Source: UBA6244 sp041582875
Lineage (GTDB): Bacteria; Bacteroidota; Bacteroidia; Bacteroidales; F082
Length of the DNA: 64,000 nt
Reading direction: 5' to 3'
Assembly: GCA_041582875.1 (NCBI GenBank)
Contig: JBFHGX010000001.1
Location: 1-64,000, forward strand
Shown here: in pieces, positions 27,576 to 36,366 of the stretch
How positions within the stretch are numbered: position 1 is the first letter of the stretch
Layout of the letters: every line of letters begins with the position of its first letter
Made by a program: the position numbers and the translations under genes
Notes under the pieces: model-generated
Told to the model about the DNA's origin: nothing
Database searches by the model: none
What the model saw: the letters and a program-made list of their open reading frames with translations, nothing else

Positions 27576-28268
27576 TTATTGGTGGTCATATTTCCATTTA
27601 CCCACTCGGGTATTTTTTTTTAACGAATCCTCAAGCAAATGTAAAAAAACTTTCCTCTCAATGGTTTTTCCACCCATATTTCGTAAATGAGGGGTGTCCT
27701 GTTGGGCATCTATTAAATCGAAATTCCAATCCAGAGCAATATCTACAAGATGCCAGAGAGCCACTTTAGAAGCGTTACTCATGGTATGAAACATCGATTC
27801 ACCAAAAAACATTCCACCAAGGGAAACGCCATACAACCCTCCAACGAGTTCATTTTGGTACCACGTTTCTACTGAATGTGCAAAGCCAGCCTCATGTAAT
27901 CGGATATATGCAGCTACCATTGCATCTGTTATCCAGGTTTCGCCTGATTGTTCTTCCCTTGGTACACGTGCACATCGATCAATTACTGCACCAAATGATG
28001 TGTCATAAGAAACTGTAAATTTGTTTGTGTTTATAAGGGCTCGTAAACTTTTTGGGCGTTTAAAATCGCTGGGAATTAGCACCATTCGTGGATCAGGTGA
28101 CCACCATAAATAGGGATCTCCTTCAGAAAACCAGGGAAATATTCCGCATGCGTATGCCTCGATCAATCGTGACACACTTAAGTCGCCTCCAATAGCCAGT
28201 AAACCATCTGGTTCCGAAAATTCAGGATCAGGAAAGATGATTTCTTCTGGTAATTCAAATATGGGCAT
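27576..28268 (-). CDS. aat: leucyl/phenylalanyl-tRNA--protein transferase
   Basis: A 230-residue enzyme that adds Leu or Phe to N-terminal Arg/Lys of proteins, marking them for ClpAP/ClpS degradation (N-end rule). Family hallmarks near the N-terminus: DGLLAIGGDLS, AYACGIFPWFSEG and PYLWWSPDPRMVL; then GETWITDAMVAAY, WYQNELVGGLYGVSLGGMFF and DAQQDTPHLRNMGG. Length is normal. Its ATG lies one base after the stop of the PAD-like gene, so the two are coupled. Confidence 0.95.
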   Translation of the reverse strand: MPIFELPEEIIFPDPEFSEPDGLLAIGGDLSVSRLIEAYACGIFPWFSEGDPYLWWSPDPRMVLIPSDFKRPKSLRALINTNKFTVSYDTSFGAVIDRCARVPREEQSGETWITDAMVAAYIRLHEAGFAHSVETWYQNELVGGLYGVSLGGMFFGESMFHTMSNASKVALWHLVDIALDWNFDLIDAQQDTPHLRNMGGKTIERKVFLHLLEDSLKKNTRVGKWKYDHQ

Positions 28269-28269
28269 G

Positions 28270-29898
28270 TTATAGGATTATAATCTTTATATATTCCACA
28301 TATCCAACTGATTGAAGTCGTACAATATAACTCCCCGATTTTAAAACTGACCTTAAGTCAATAGCTTGGGAGTTACTGATGGTTTCTTCATATATCAACA
28401 CTCCTTTAAAATTAAACAATTGAAGTAGCGCCTTTTCAGTGTCAACAGGTAAACGTATGTTGAATTTTCCCTGATTTGGATTTGGATATAGTGCGCTGTA
28501 ATCCTCCTGAAAAGATTCATTTGTGGAAGAAACCACATCCATCCAGAAGGTAAAATTGCCTTCTGGCGCAGCCAGAGGATAAGTCGTGGTTGAAAAGGAT
28601 GAAATAGACTCCAGGTAATACTGTACTGTATCCGAGGGCATCAATCCCTCGATCACGCCAAAATGCTCAGGACAAACCAAATAAACAGGTGTTTTGGTAT
28701 ATTCGGTTTCAGAATTAATTTTGTAGTACAACCACATTTCTTCTACCAATTCGCCTGACTTAGAAATGCAGGTGATTTGTAATTCAGGCTGATAAGGTTG
28801 AAGTCCAAGTTTTTTGCTATGCTCGATGCGCAAATAATGGTTTTGAAGAAATGGTGTACTGAGTTGCTTTAATCCTGAAAAATGCTGTGAAAGATAAGTT
28901 GCATCGATGCCATGAACTTCGTAACCCGGCATCGCTTCGGCATAAATACCCATTGCTATGGAATCGTAAACATCATTTTCGAAATTCGGGACAAATATTT
29001 GTTGATTAAACAAAATGGAAGAAGTATAGGACCTCATTTCATCAGTCGGGTTTGTGCCAAAACCGCCATTTTCTCCTGGAGAGGCAGGTACTCGGATAAT
29101 GCGGTAGGGACGACCGAATGCGTTGGTTAGTGATTCCAAAGTGGCCACATTTTGTTCAATGACTGCATAATCAGGTAATGTATCCGGATAGGATGATACT
29201 AAAATGGTTTCAAAATCAAGAATCTGCATAAACTCATCAATGCTATGGTGTTCACCTCCACCACTATTGGTTAAAGGACTAAGAAAAATCCAATTGTTCA
29301 AATTGAATTGGTCTTTAAGCATAATCCTGATTTCGTCTTCGGTATATTGAAGGTTATTCTCGATCAAATCAGTGGTTGAAAATCCATATTTAATGCCGTC
29401 GTGCAGGATATTACTGCCATCCATTTCGAGTGGTACATCAGCAATAGGCCAATCCCAAGTTTCTGCCAATTGATTGGGAATACTATCTTCTCCGTTGGCA
29501 CCTGAATTGGAGTAAACCCCATTGTAAATAAATCGTTCAAGGTTCGATTCAAAAGCCGCAAAACCGGTAATAGGTCCATAGTTCCTGATCAATGGACTTT
29601 GGTAGTTTGCGGGGATATAATAAATATGTTCGGTAGTGGCATCGTGGTCAACAAGGAATTGTTTGATAGTTGTGGTATCCATTTGCAATTCGGGCTGATA
29701 TAAAATCCACACAGTATCAGTTTTCTGTTGAACCCGTGCAATAACTTCGGTAATTACCAAATTTTCTTCCTCAAATTGACTCCAAGCGAATACAATTCCG
29801 TTATTTTTTTCAAAATCACCGGGAATGGTAACAGCCAATTGAGCCGACAAAAGCGTTGTAGTAAAAATTAGTGTAAAGAGTAAGATGAGATGCTTCAT
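28270..29898 (-). CDS. PAD/agmatine-deiminase-family secreted protein with T9SS sorting domain, probably inactive
   Basis: A 542-residue exported protein: signal peptide (to about residue 20), a domain of the Porphyromonas-type peptidylarginine deiminase/agmatine deiminase fold (about 25-360), a short beta domain (about 365-450) and a T9SS sorting domain (about 462-542, ALYPNPNQGKFNI ... KSGSYIVRL). The fold motifs are recognisable (RNYGPI, EMDGSNILHDG, GGGEHHSIDEF), but the key residues look changed: RDYGP reads RN107YGP, and the place of the catalytic Cys motif (G-x-x-H-C) reads SGLKQLST near residue 341, with no Cys. It is therefore probably a non-enzymatic surface protein, unless the alignment by eye is off. 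Confidence 0.72.
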   Translation of the reverse strand: MKHLILLFTLIFTTTLLSAQLAVTIPGDFEKNNGIVFAWSQFEEENLVITEVIARVQQKTDTVWILYQPELQMDTTTIKQFLVDHDATTEHIYYIPANYQSPLIRNYGPITGFAAFESNLERFIYNGVYSNSGANGEDSIPNQLAETWDWPIADVPLEMDGSNILHDGIKYGFSTTDLIENNLQYTEDEIRIMLKDQFNLNNWIFLSPLTNSGGGEHHSIDEFMQILDFETILVSSYPDTLPDYAVIEQNVATLESLTNAFGRPYRIIRVPASPGENGGFGTNPTDEMRSYTSSILFNQQIFVPNFENDVYDSIAMGIYAEAMPGYEVHGIDATYLSQHFSGLKQLSTPFLQNHYLRIEHSKKLGLQPYQPELQITCISKSGELVEEMWLYYKINSETEYTKTPVYLVCPEHFGVIEGLMPSDTVQYYLESISSFSTTTYPLAAPEGNFTFWMDVVSSTNESFQEDYSALYPNPNQGKFNIRLPVDTEKALLQLFNFKGVLIYEETISNSQAIDLRSVLKSGSYIVRLQSVGYVEYIKIIIL

Positions 29899-29904
29899 AG
29901 TATA

Positions 29905-31095
29905 TTAAAGTTCGTTTAGACTCTGGATGACCTGTTTTGCAACAGATTCAACTTCGACGGGGGTTATAGTCAGGGGAGGAGCAATGCGGAAAGAAGTTGC
30001 ATTAAATAAAAATTGATCGACAATAAGTCGGTTTTTTTGTAAAATTTTAACCAGTTTACTTACCGAATATCCGGGAACAATTTCAACCGCAAGCATCAAA
30101 CCAATCTGTCTGATTTGGCTCACAAGCGGATGGTTTTCTAATAATTGAACAAACTGACGTCCACGTTCTTCAGCCTGAGAAGGCAAATCTTCCTCGGTAA
30201 TTACTTTTAAACTGGCCAAGGCAGCAGCAGAACTTACCGGATGTCCTCCAAAGGTAGTAATATGGCCCAAAGCGGGATTAAAAGTGAGCTGGGCCATCAT
30301 TTCTTTGGAAGAAACAAATGCGCCAATGGGCATGCCTCCACCCATTCCTTTTGCCAGACAAAGTATGTCAGGAACAACGTCAAAGTGCTGAAAAGCCATT
30401 AATTTACCAGTACGTCCGAATCCCATTTGTACTTCATCAAAAACCAATAGTGTTCCTGTTTCTGTACATCTTTGTCGAAGAGTCGAAATCCAGCTTTTTT
30501 CGGGGATTAATATCCCGGCTTCTGCCTGAATCGGCTCAACTATTACGCAGGCTGTTTTTTCAGTGATCAGTTCAAATGCATTTATCGAATTAAATTCACC
30601 AAATTGAACATCAGGTAGCAATGGGCGGTAAGCCGATTTCATTTCTTCATTTCCCAGTACACTTAAGGCGCCATGTGTACTACCATGATAGGCATTTTTA
30701 AATGCCACAATACCTGGTCTTCTGGTTACCCGTTTAGCTAATTTAAGAGCGCCTTCAATGGCCTCACTACCTGAATTCACCAAAAAAACTGATTGCAAGC
30801 ATTGCGGAAGATTTTCGGCCAATAAGGCAGCAAGTTGAACCTGAGGCGATTGTATGTATTTTCCGTAAACCATCAAATGCATGTATCTTCCCAATTGATC
30901 GGTAACTGCCTTTGTAACTGCCGGATGACGATGCCCTATATTGCTTACTGAGACTCCCGAAACCAAATCTACATAACGATCTCCATTTTGTTCATAAAGG
31001 TAAATGCCTTTGGCATAGACAATTTCGATGGCATCAGGAACTTCGGCTGGTATGGCCAGATTTTGTTGAAAAAGTTGGCGATTGGTCAATTGCAT
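29905..31095 (-). CDS. class III PLP aminotransferase (acetylornithine/ornithine aminotransferase-like)
   Basis: A 396-residue pyridoxal-phosphate enzyme. Motifs: NSGSEAIEGALKLAKR (phosphate-binding region, about 100-115), FDEVQMGFGRTG (Asp binding the pyridine N) and LAKGMGGGMPIG with the Schiff-base Lys. It belongs to the ArgD/RocD/GabT group; the substrate cannot be fixed from sequence. No arginine biosynthesis genes are adjacent; instead it is the first gene of the run with the PAD-like protein 6 bases downstream. A candidate -7 box lies 15 bases before its start. Confidence 0.85.
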   Translation of the reverse strand: MQLTNRQLFQQNLAIPAEVPDAIEIVYAKGIYLYEQNGDRYVDLVSGVSVSNIGHRHPAVTKAVTDQLGRYMHLMVYGKYIQSPQVQLAALLAENLPQCLQSVFLVNSGSEAIEGALKLAKRVTRRPGIVAFKNAYHGSTHGALSVLGNEEMKSAYRPLLPDVQFGEFNSINAFELITEKTACVIVEPIQAEAGILIPEKSWISTLRQRCTETGTLLVFDEVQMGFGRTGKLMAFQHFDVVPDILCLAKGMGGGMPIGAFVSSKEMMAQLTFNPALGHITTFGGHPVSSAAALASLKVITEEDLPSQAEERGRQFVQLLENHPLVSQIRQIGLMLAVEIVPGYSVSKLVKILQKNRLIVDQFLFNATSFRIAPPLTITPVEVESVAKQVIQSLNEL

Positions 31096-31109
31096 AAAAA
31101 TTCTTTTTG

Positions 31110-31117
31110 CAAATTTA
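31110..31117 (-). promoter_or_regulatory. candidate -7 box of the aminotransferase-aat-guaD run
   Basis: On the minus strand TAAATTTG fits TAnnTTTG and lies just upstream of the ATG at 31095, suggesting a nearly leaderless transcript. No clear -33 element. Confidence 0.35.
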
Positions 31118-31188
31118 CATTATTATAAAATAGGTTAAGAAATTGTCAATGATTAGGAATTATTGTTATCATTGTAAAAAAAATAGAA

Positions 31189-31995
31189 GTGAAGGGAAAG
31201 GTAGTTGTAATTACCGGTGCAAGTTCTGGAATCGGTAAAGCCTTGGCATTGTTATTTGCTCAAAAAGGATCGAAAGTGGTGATTGGAGCCAGAAACCATG
31301 AAAAGCTAATGGAAGTGGCAGAAGAAATAAAACTGTCGGGTGGCGAGGTGGCATTTGTTCAAACTGATGTCAGCATTGAGAATGACTGTAAAAACCTGAT
31401 ATTAACCGCAGTGAATAGCTACGGGAAAGTGGATGTTTTGATCAATAATGCGGGTATTTCCATGCGAGCAATGTTTGAAAATGCTGATTTATCAGTGATA
31501 AAAAGACTCATGGATATAAATTTTTGGGGGACTGTTTATTCTACAAAATACGCATTACCTTATATATTACGACAAAAGGGAAGTGTAGTTGGTGTTTCAT
31601 CTATTGCAGGAATTAAAGGACTCCCTGCGCGGACAGGTTATTCAGCCTCTAAATTTGCCATGAATGGGTTTATGGATTCACTACGCATTGAGAATTTAAA
31701 TAAAGGATTGCACGTCATGCTGGCTTTTCCCGGATTTACAGCCTCAAATATTCGAAATACTGCTTTGGCAGCGGATGGTTCAATGCAAGGCGAATCTCCT
31801 CGTGACGAAGGTAAAATGATGACAGCAGATGAGGTAGCTATCCACATTTATAATGCGATTGATAAGCGAAAAAATAAAATCATACTTACCTCACAAGGTA
31901 AGTTGACCAACCTTTTAAATAAATTTTTTCCAGACTTGTTGGATAAAATGGTGTTTAATCACATGGCGAAAGAACCGGATTCGCCCTTTAAATAA
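31189..31995 (+). CDS. short-chain dehydrogenase/reductase (SDR)
   Basis: A 268-residue Rossmann-fold NAD(P)-dependent oxidoreductase: cofactor motif TGASSGIGKA at the N-terminus, NNAG (about residue 86), catalytic S in VSSIAG and the YSASK active site (Y and K about residues 153-157). Resembles the classical SDR branch of DHRS7/YqjQ type acting on lipids or steroids, but the substrate is unknown. The start is GTG at 31189; no ATG is available between it and the upstream in-frame stop. Divergent from the aminotransferase. Confidence 0.88.
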   Translation: MKGKVVVITGASSGIGKALALLFAQKGSKVVIGARNHEKLMEVAEEIKLSGGEVAFVQTDVSIENDCKNLILTAVNSYGKVDVLINNAGISMRAMFENADLSVIKRLMDINFWGTVYSTKYALPYILRQKGSVVGVSSIAGIKGLPARTGYSASKFAMNGFMDSLRIENLNKGLHVMLAFPGFTASNIRNTALAADGSMQGESPRDEGKMMTADEVAIHIYNAIDKRKNKIILTSQGKLTNLLNKFFPDLLDKMVFNHMAKEPDSPFK

Positions 31996-32047
31996 TCGCT
32001 TTTTATACTTGAATACGATTTAAAATTAATAATATAACTGTTAGAAG

Positions 32048-32518
32048 ATGTTAACAAACTTTGAGATTAAACCCAATGTGGGTTATGGAAACATTACCTT
32101 TGGTTTGGGTATTGATGAATTTGTAGAGAAATTTGGTGAACCAGAAGAAATTGACAATTTTGATGAAGATGAGGAATTAAATACTACCGTTCTCCATTAT
32201 TGGAAAGCTGGATTTTCGGCATTTTTTGTAGGTCTAGCCACTCAAATTCTTGCAGGGATAGAAGTGGATCAACCTGAATCGAATATTTTTGGAGAGCAAA
32301 TTATTGGTAAACCACAAGATTTTATTGTGGACCTGATGAAAAAACATGGCATGACCGCCTATGAGTCAGAAGCTGAGGAAGACGAAACTGGTGAAGGGAC
32401 TGAAATCAGACTGTCGTATGAGGAAAGCATGATGGATTTCTTTTTCCGTGAAGGCATTCTTGTTTACATGAATTTTGGTGTTTTTATCAATGAGAAAGGT
32501 AAGATTCAGGCTGTTTAA
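32048..32518 (+). CDS. hypothetical acidic protein
   Basis: A 156-residue cytoplasmic protein without signal peptide or membrane helix and with a high Asp/Glu content (runs such as FDEDEEL and EAEEDETGEGTE). It begins with a strand-rich region (IKPNVGYGNITFGLGIDEF) that resembles the short GI-x-FG-M type motifs seen in small bacterial immunity-like or SMI1-like domains, but the match is too weak to name. Convergent with xerD. Function unknown. Confidence 0.7.
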   Translation: MLTNFEIKPNVGYGNITFGLGIDEFVEKFGEPEEIDNFDEDEELNTTVLHYWKAGFSAFFVGLATQILAGIEVDQPESNIFGEQIIGKPQDFIVDLMKKHGMTAYESEAEEDETGEGTEIRLSYEESMMDFFFREGILVYMNFGVFINEKGKIQAV

Positions 32519-32536
32519 TCTATGAGTATTTCACCC

Positions 32537-33445
32537 TCAATAGCTGTTGTTGCGGGGGTGATATTTTAAGATTGCTGTTTTTAAGTCTCTAGTGTCTAAA
32601 TGTGTGTAAATTTCGGTTGTAGTTATGGATGCGTGTCCCAGTAATTCCTGAACAGCTCTTAAGTTTGCTCCGCGTTGTACCAAATGAGTTGCGTAAGAGT
32701 GTCTGAAGGTGTGAGGACTGATGTTTTTTTTAATCCCAGCCTTTTCCACCAGATCTTTAACCATAAGAAAGATCATTTGACGTGATAATTTAGCCCCGCG
32801 ATTGTTTAAAAACAAAATATCTTCATCTCCTTTTTTGGGTGCCATGTGCACCCTTATTTGTTTTAAGTAGGTTAGTATCTGTTTCTCAGCCATATTACCA
32901 ATGGGAATAAGTCGTTGTTTATCACCTTTTCCGGTGACAGATATAATCCCTTCACGGAAGTACAGTTCCGAAATCCTTAAATTAACGAGTTCCGTAACGC
33001 GCAGCCCACAACCATAAAGGGTTTCAACAATGGCTTTGTTGCGTTCACCATGATTTGCGGATAAGTCGATAGAAGCCAGTATTTTATCAATTTCAGCAAT
33101 GGTTAAAAACTCGGGGAGCTTTTTTCCCAGTTGGGGAGAATCGAGCAATGATGTTGGGTCGTTGTCGACAAGCTTTTCAAGCAATAAAAATTGAAAAAAG
33201 GATTTGATGCCTGAAATCACTCTGGCTTGGGATGTTGATCCCAGTTGGAGTTCATCGATAAAACTCATAAAATCCTGAAGATGTATCAATTGAACATCTT
33301 TTAGGGAGTCGATGGTTTCAATATCTTGCAGAAACCGAAAAAACAGGTCCACATCATGCAAATAAGCATCCAAGGTATTGGACGAAAGTCCTCGTTCAAG
33401 TTGCAAGTAGGTGCTAAATCCGTTTCTAATGCTAGAAAATTTCAA
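32537..33445 (-). CDS. xerD: site-specific tyrosine recombinase XerD
   Basis: A 302-residue recombinase with an N-terminal SAM-like DNA-binding domain (about 1-90) and the catalytic domain. Active-site residues are all present: R in YGCGLRVTEL, K in GKGDKQR, H-x-x-R in HTFRHSYATHL, H in LGHASITTT and nucleophile Y in EIYTHL near the C-terminus. Size and motifs fit the chromosomal XerD that resolves dimers at dif, more than an integrase of a mobile element; there are no att repeats or phage genes around. Its stop overlaps a weak hairpin with the end of the convergent gene. Confidence 0.92.
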   Translation of the reverse strand: MKFSSIRNGFSTYLQLERGLSSNTLDAYLHDVDLFFRFLQDIETIDSLKDVQLIHLQDFMSFIDELQLGSTSQARVISGIKSFFQFLLLEKLVDNDPTSLLDSPQLGKKLPEFLTIAEIDKILASIDLSANHGERNKAIVETLYGCGLRVTELVNLRISELYFREGIISVTGKGDKQRLIPIGNMAEKQILTYLKQIRVHMAPKKGDEDILFLNNRGAKLSRQMIFLMVKDLVEKAGIKKNISPHTFRHSYATHLVQRGANLRAVQELLGHASITTTEIYTHLDTRDLKTAILKYHPRNNSY

Positions 33446-33647
33446 GTTTTGATGGGTTTTTGACTAATTCTAAGCTTTGTTTGATCGTCACAATAAAAGA
33501 TCGAACTAGGCTTTATATTTATAATCCGTAATAAATAACTAAAATATTGTACGAAAATAGTTAAAAACATAGGTATGTGAATTTTTTTTATCTATTTTCG
33601 GAGACGAATAATTACAACTCATTTCTCACCTTAACAAAGACTAAAAC

Positions 33648-34790
33648 ATGGTAGATTTTTCCTTAGAACCCAAACAAATTGAAATTCAAGAAAAAGTAAG
33701 AGATTTTGCTGATCGCATGATGCGGCCCAATTCCAGAAAATATGATGAATTGGCTGAATTTCCGTGGGAAGTGGTGAAGCAAGCCTACAAAGAAGGTTTG
33801 ATGAATGGCCCCATGGATGCAATATACGGGGGTAGCGGGCACAGCATTTTTGAAAGTGCATTGGTTTCTGAAGAATTTGGAGCAGGTTGCGTTGGGATTG
33901 GTATATGTATGGATGCCAATACATTGGCCCTTACCCCATTATACCTGGGAGCTACAGATGAACAAAAAAAGCGCTTTTTCGGTCAAATAATAGAAGAGCA
34001 AAGTGTTGCAGCCTATGCACTAACTGAACCAAATGCAGGATCAGACGTTGCAGGAATTAAAACACAAGCCATTCTGCATGGTGATAAATATATTCTTAAC
34101 GGACATAAGCGTTATATTACAAACGGAAGCGTATCTTCCTTTATAACTGTTTTCGCTCTTACTGATCCTACCAAAGGAGCTAGGAGTCTGACAGCATTTG
34201 TGGTGCCAACAAATTCTCCCGGAGTTGAAATTGTTTCCGATTTAAAAAAAATGGGACAACGTGCCTCGGTGCAAACGGAGTTTAAATTCCATGATGTTGA
34301 AGTTCCTATAGGTAATCGTATTGGAGGTGAAGGTCATGGTTTTTTATTGGCCATGAAAACTTTTGAGCGCACGCGTACAGGTGTAGCTGCACTGAGTGTT
34401 GGAAATGCACGGGAAGCTTACGAAACCTCAAAAAATTGGGCTAAGAACCGCATTCAATTTGGAAAACCGATCACCGTAAATCAAGGAGTTAGTTTTATGA
34501 TTGCCGACATGGCCACTGAAATTGAAGCTGCCCGATTATTGACATGGAATGCTGCTTGGGCTTACGATACAGGTCAAAAAACGGCCAATACCCTATCTGC
34601 TATGGCTAAGTTATATGCATCGGATGTAGCCATGAAAGTGACGACAGATGCTGTTCAGGTAATGGCCGGGGAGGGATATTCTACAGATTTTCTTGTAGAG
34701 AAAATGATGCGTGATGCCAAACTTTGTCAAATTTATGAGGGAACCAATCAAATTCAACGCTTGGTAATTGGTAAAGGTGTACTCAAATAA
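33648..34790 (+). CDS. acyl-CoA dehydrogenase (short/medium-chain type)
   Basis: A 380-residue FAD enzyme introducing a trans-2 double bond into acyl-CoA. Signatures: AYALTEPNAGSDVAG (flavin and substrate contacts) and the C-terminal CQIYEGTNQIQRLVIGKG, with the catalytic Glu in the YEGTNQ motif. Length is that of the ordinary family, unlike the longer enzyme at 39358. Followed by a strong terminator, so it is a single-gene unit. Likely in fatty or branched amino acid breakdown; no electron-transfer flavoprotein genes are adjacent. Confidence 0.92.
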   Translation: MVDFSLEPKQIEIQEKVRDFADRMMRPNSRKYDELAEFPWEVVKQAYKEGLMNGPMDAIYGGSGHSIFESALVSEEFGAGCVGIGICMDANTLALTPLYLGATDEQKKRFFGQIIEEQSVAAYALTEPNAGSDVAGIKTQAILHGDKYILNGHKRYITNGSVSSFITVFALTDPTKGARSLTAFVVPTNSPGVEIVSDLKKMGQRASVQTEFKFHDVEVPIGNRIGGEGHGFLLAMKTFERTRTGVAALSVGNAREAYETSKNWAKNRIQFGKPITVNQGVSFMIADMATEIEAARLLTWNAAWAYDTGQKTANTLSAMAKLYASDVAMKVTTDAVQVMAGEGYSTDFLVEKMMRDAKLCQIYEGTNQIQRLVIGKGVLK

Positions 34791-34809
34791 AATACCCTAT
34801 TTGATAACC

Positions 34810-34842
34810 AAATCCGGATGAAGTTTTCGTCCGGATTTTTTT
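34810..34842 (+). terminator. rho-independent terminator after the acyl-CoA dehydrogenase gene
   Basis: Arms AAATCCGGA (34810-34818) and TCCGGATTT (34830-34838), extended inside the loop by GAA/TTC, followed by a run of nine T. Strong intrinsic terminator. Confidence 0.85.
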
Positions 34843-34919
34843 TTATTGATTCAATTCTTATGAAGTAAAGTTCATTTTTAGAATTGATGTGACTATTAAT
34901 TAAACTTGTTGTAGGATAA

Positions 34920-35687
34920 CTAATTGCGGATAATTACATGTGGATTATTGGGTAGTGCCTGATAAATGGTTTGTGCTTCCTTTCTGGAAATCCAAATATA
35001 AAACGTGGGTTCATAATGATTAAACAATGATAACCCTATCTTATTGCATCGATTTTTTATAACATCGTTAAAATACGGATAACGAGTTGATGAACTATCT
35101 GGTGGTAAACTAAAAACAATAAAGCTGATGTTGTTGTTGAGGGAAAATTGCCAGAAAAATGTTTCAGGATTGACTACGGTAGAATCAATTACCTGTCTGG
35201 CGCCATCTTTATTTACCTTTATTTTTTTAAATTGGCGCTTTTCAATATTGCTCTTACTCTGGATTATTCGCAACGGGTGACCAAATAATAAAGTATATTC
35301 CTCACCTGATAGGTTTTGGAGAAAATTGTCGGGATAAATGGCTTGAATGTCTGCGTTGATTAATGATAGTCCTTTGAAATTTAAGTGAATAACACTGTCA
35401 GTAAAATCTATTCCTAAACCCATTGAGTCAATTCCAGATATAAAAAGTTGATTTTCAATCCAAATTTTTTCTTTCCACATGGATTTTTGAATCTCATGTT
35501 CCCATTCCACTGGTTGAAATGAAATATTTTGTGCCGAAGAATTGAATTCCTTGGCTTTGTTCAAGGCCGATTGATATCCAAGCGTGGTTTGCAATATTAT
35601 AAATATCAGTATTGTAATAATGATATCAATCCCTGAAACAGCTGCTTTTCGATATCCAAATTTTACGAATAATTGTTCAGTTTTCAT
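34920..35687 (-). CDS. hypothetical membrane-anchored protein, last gene of the L,D-transpeptidase operon
   Basis: About 255 residues from ATG 35687, one base after the stop of the upstream transpeptidase (an in-frame start at 35726 would overlap that gene and is less likely). One N-terminal membrane anchor (GIDIIITILIFIILQTT) and an extracytoplasmic region that resembles no family I know; it lacks the H-x-G-C transpeptidase signature. Tight coupling suggests it works with the two cell-wall enzymes, for example as a partner or regulator. Function unknown. Confidence 0.65.
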   Translation of the reverse strand: MKTEQLFVKFGYRKAAVSGIDIIITILIFIILQTTLGYQSALNKAKEFNSSAQNISFQPVEWEHEIQKSMWKEKIWIENQLFISGIDSMGLGIDFTDSVIHLNFKGLSLINADIQAIYPDNFLQNLSGEEYTLLFGHPLRIIQSKSNIEKRQFKKIKVNKDGARQVIDSTVVNPETFFWQFSLNNNISFIVFSLPPDSSSTRYPYFNDVIKNRCNKIGLSLFNHYEPTFYIWISRKEAQTIYQALPNNPHVIIRN

Positions 35688-35688
35688 T

Positions 35689-36366
35689 TTAGTAGATAAA
35701 TACTTTCGCTCCAACAGGCAATTCATTGTATAGAAATTCTAAGTCAGCATCTCCCAATCGCACACATCCGTGAGTAACAGGCATTCCTAAAAAACGTTGA
35801 TAAAGTGTACCATGAATGAGATATCCATTACCCAGATTTAATGCATAATCGCCCAGAACTCCATATTCAAAACGCGAATCATGATTTGCCGGAGGGATAG
35901 GCAAACCTTCTTCAGCAAAAGCCCAATCGGGTTTTTTCCAAACAGGATCCACAATTTTGTTTTTAACCGTGAATACTCCTCGGGGAGTTTCAAATTTATA
36001 GGTTTTGTTACCCTCTACTTCAAGTTTAATATTACTTCCTGTTGAACAGATGCCTTCATGGACCACTGCTCCATTTTTAATCATTTTAAAGGTGTTATCA
36101 CTGGTATTGATCAATAGGTATTGTTTCCCCGGATTTAGTTTGTCGAGTTTTGCGGTTAACAATTTCACTTCCAAGGCCAATTGTTTTAGTTTAGCTTCAT
36201 CACCGGGTATTTTATTTACCGATACATGATTCGAATTTGAAAATTGAAAGACCTGGTTCTGAACATAGGGTAAAACAACCAATTGAGATATGAAGTGTAG
36301 CATCAGACCCAGAAAAAACGCACCTGCTACAATTGTGAGATCAATTATGTTTGATTTGGTTTTCAT
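35689..36366 (-). CDS. L,D-transpeptidase (YkuD), membrane-anchored
   Basis: A 225-residue protein with one N-terminal membrane helix (about 9-32), a short coiled linker and a YkuD catalytic domain (about 95-225). The active-site signature is complete: H in LIHGTLYQ and H-G-C in THGCVRLGD with nucleophile C201. Such enzymes make or modify 3-3 crosslinks in peptidoglycan or attach proteins to it. Its ATG overlaps the stop of the upstream transpeptidase gene by four bases (ATGA), so they are translationally coupled. Confidence 0.9.
   Translation of the reverse strand: MKTKSNIIDLTIVAGAFFLGLMLHFISQLVVLPYVQNQVFQFSNSNHVSVNKIPGDEAKLKQLALEVKLLTAKLDKLNPGKQYLLINTSDNTFKMIKNGAVVHEGICSTGSNIKLEVEGNKTYKFETPRGVFTVKNKIVDPVWKKPDWAFAEEGLPIPPANHDSRFEYGVLGDYALNLGNGYLIHGTLYQRFLGMPVTHGCVRLGDADLEFLYNELPVGAKVFIY

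Noticed and set aside
32531..32561. Hairpin TCACCC/GGGTGA at the end of xerD
   Set aside because: Only six base pairs and overlapping the coding end of xerD; too weak to call a terminator.
32537..33445. Tyrosine recombinase as a sign of an integrated mobile element
   Set aside because: Motifs and size fit chromosomal XerD; no att repeats, transposase, phage genes or tRNA are nearby.
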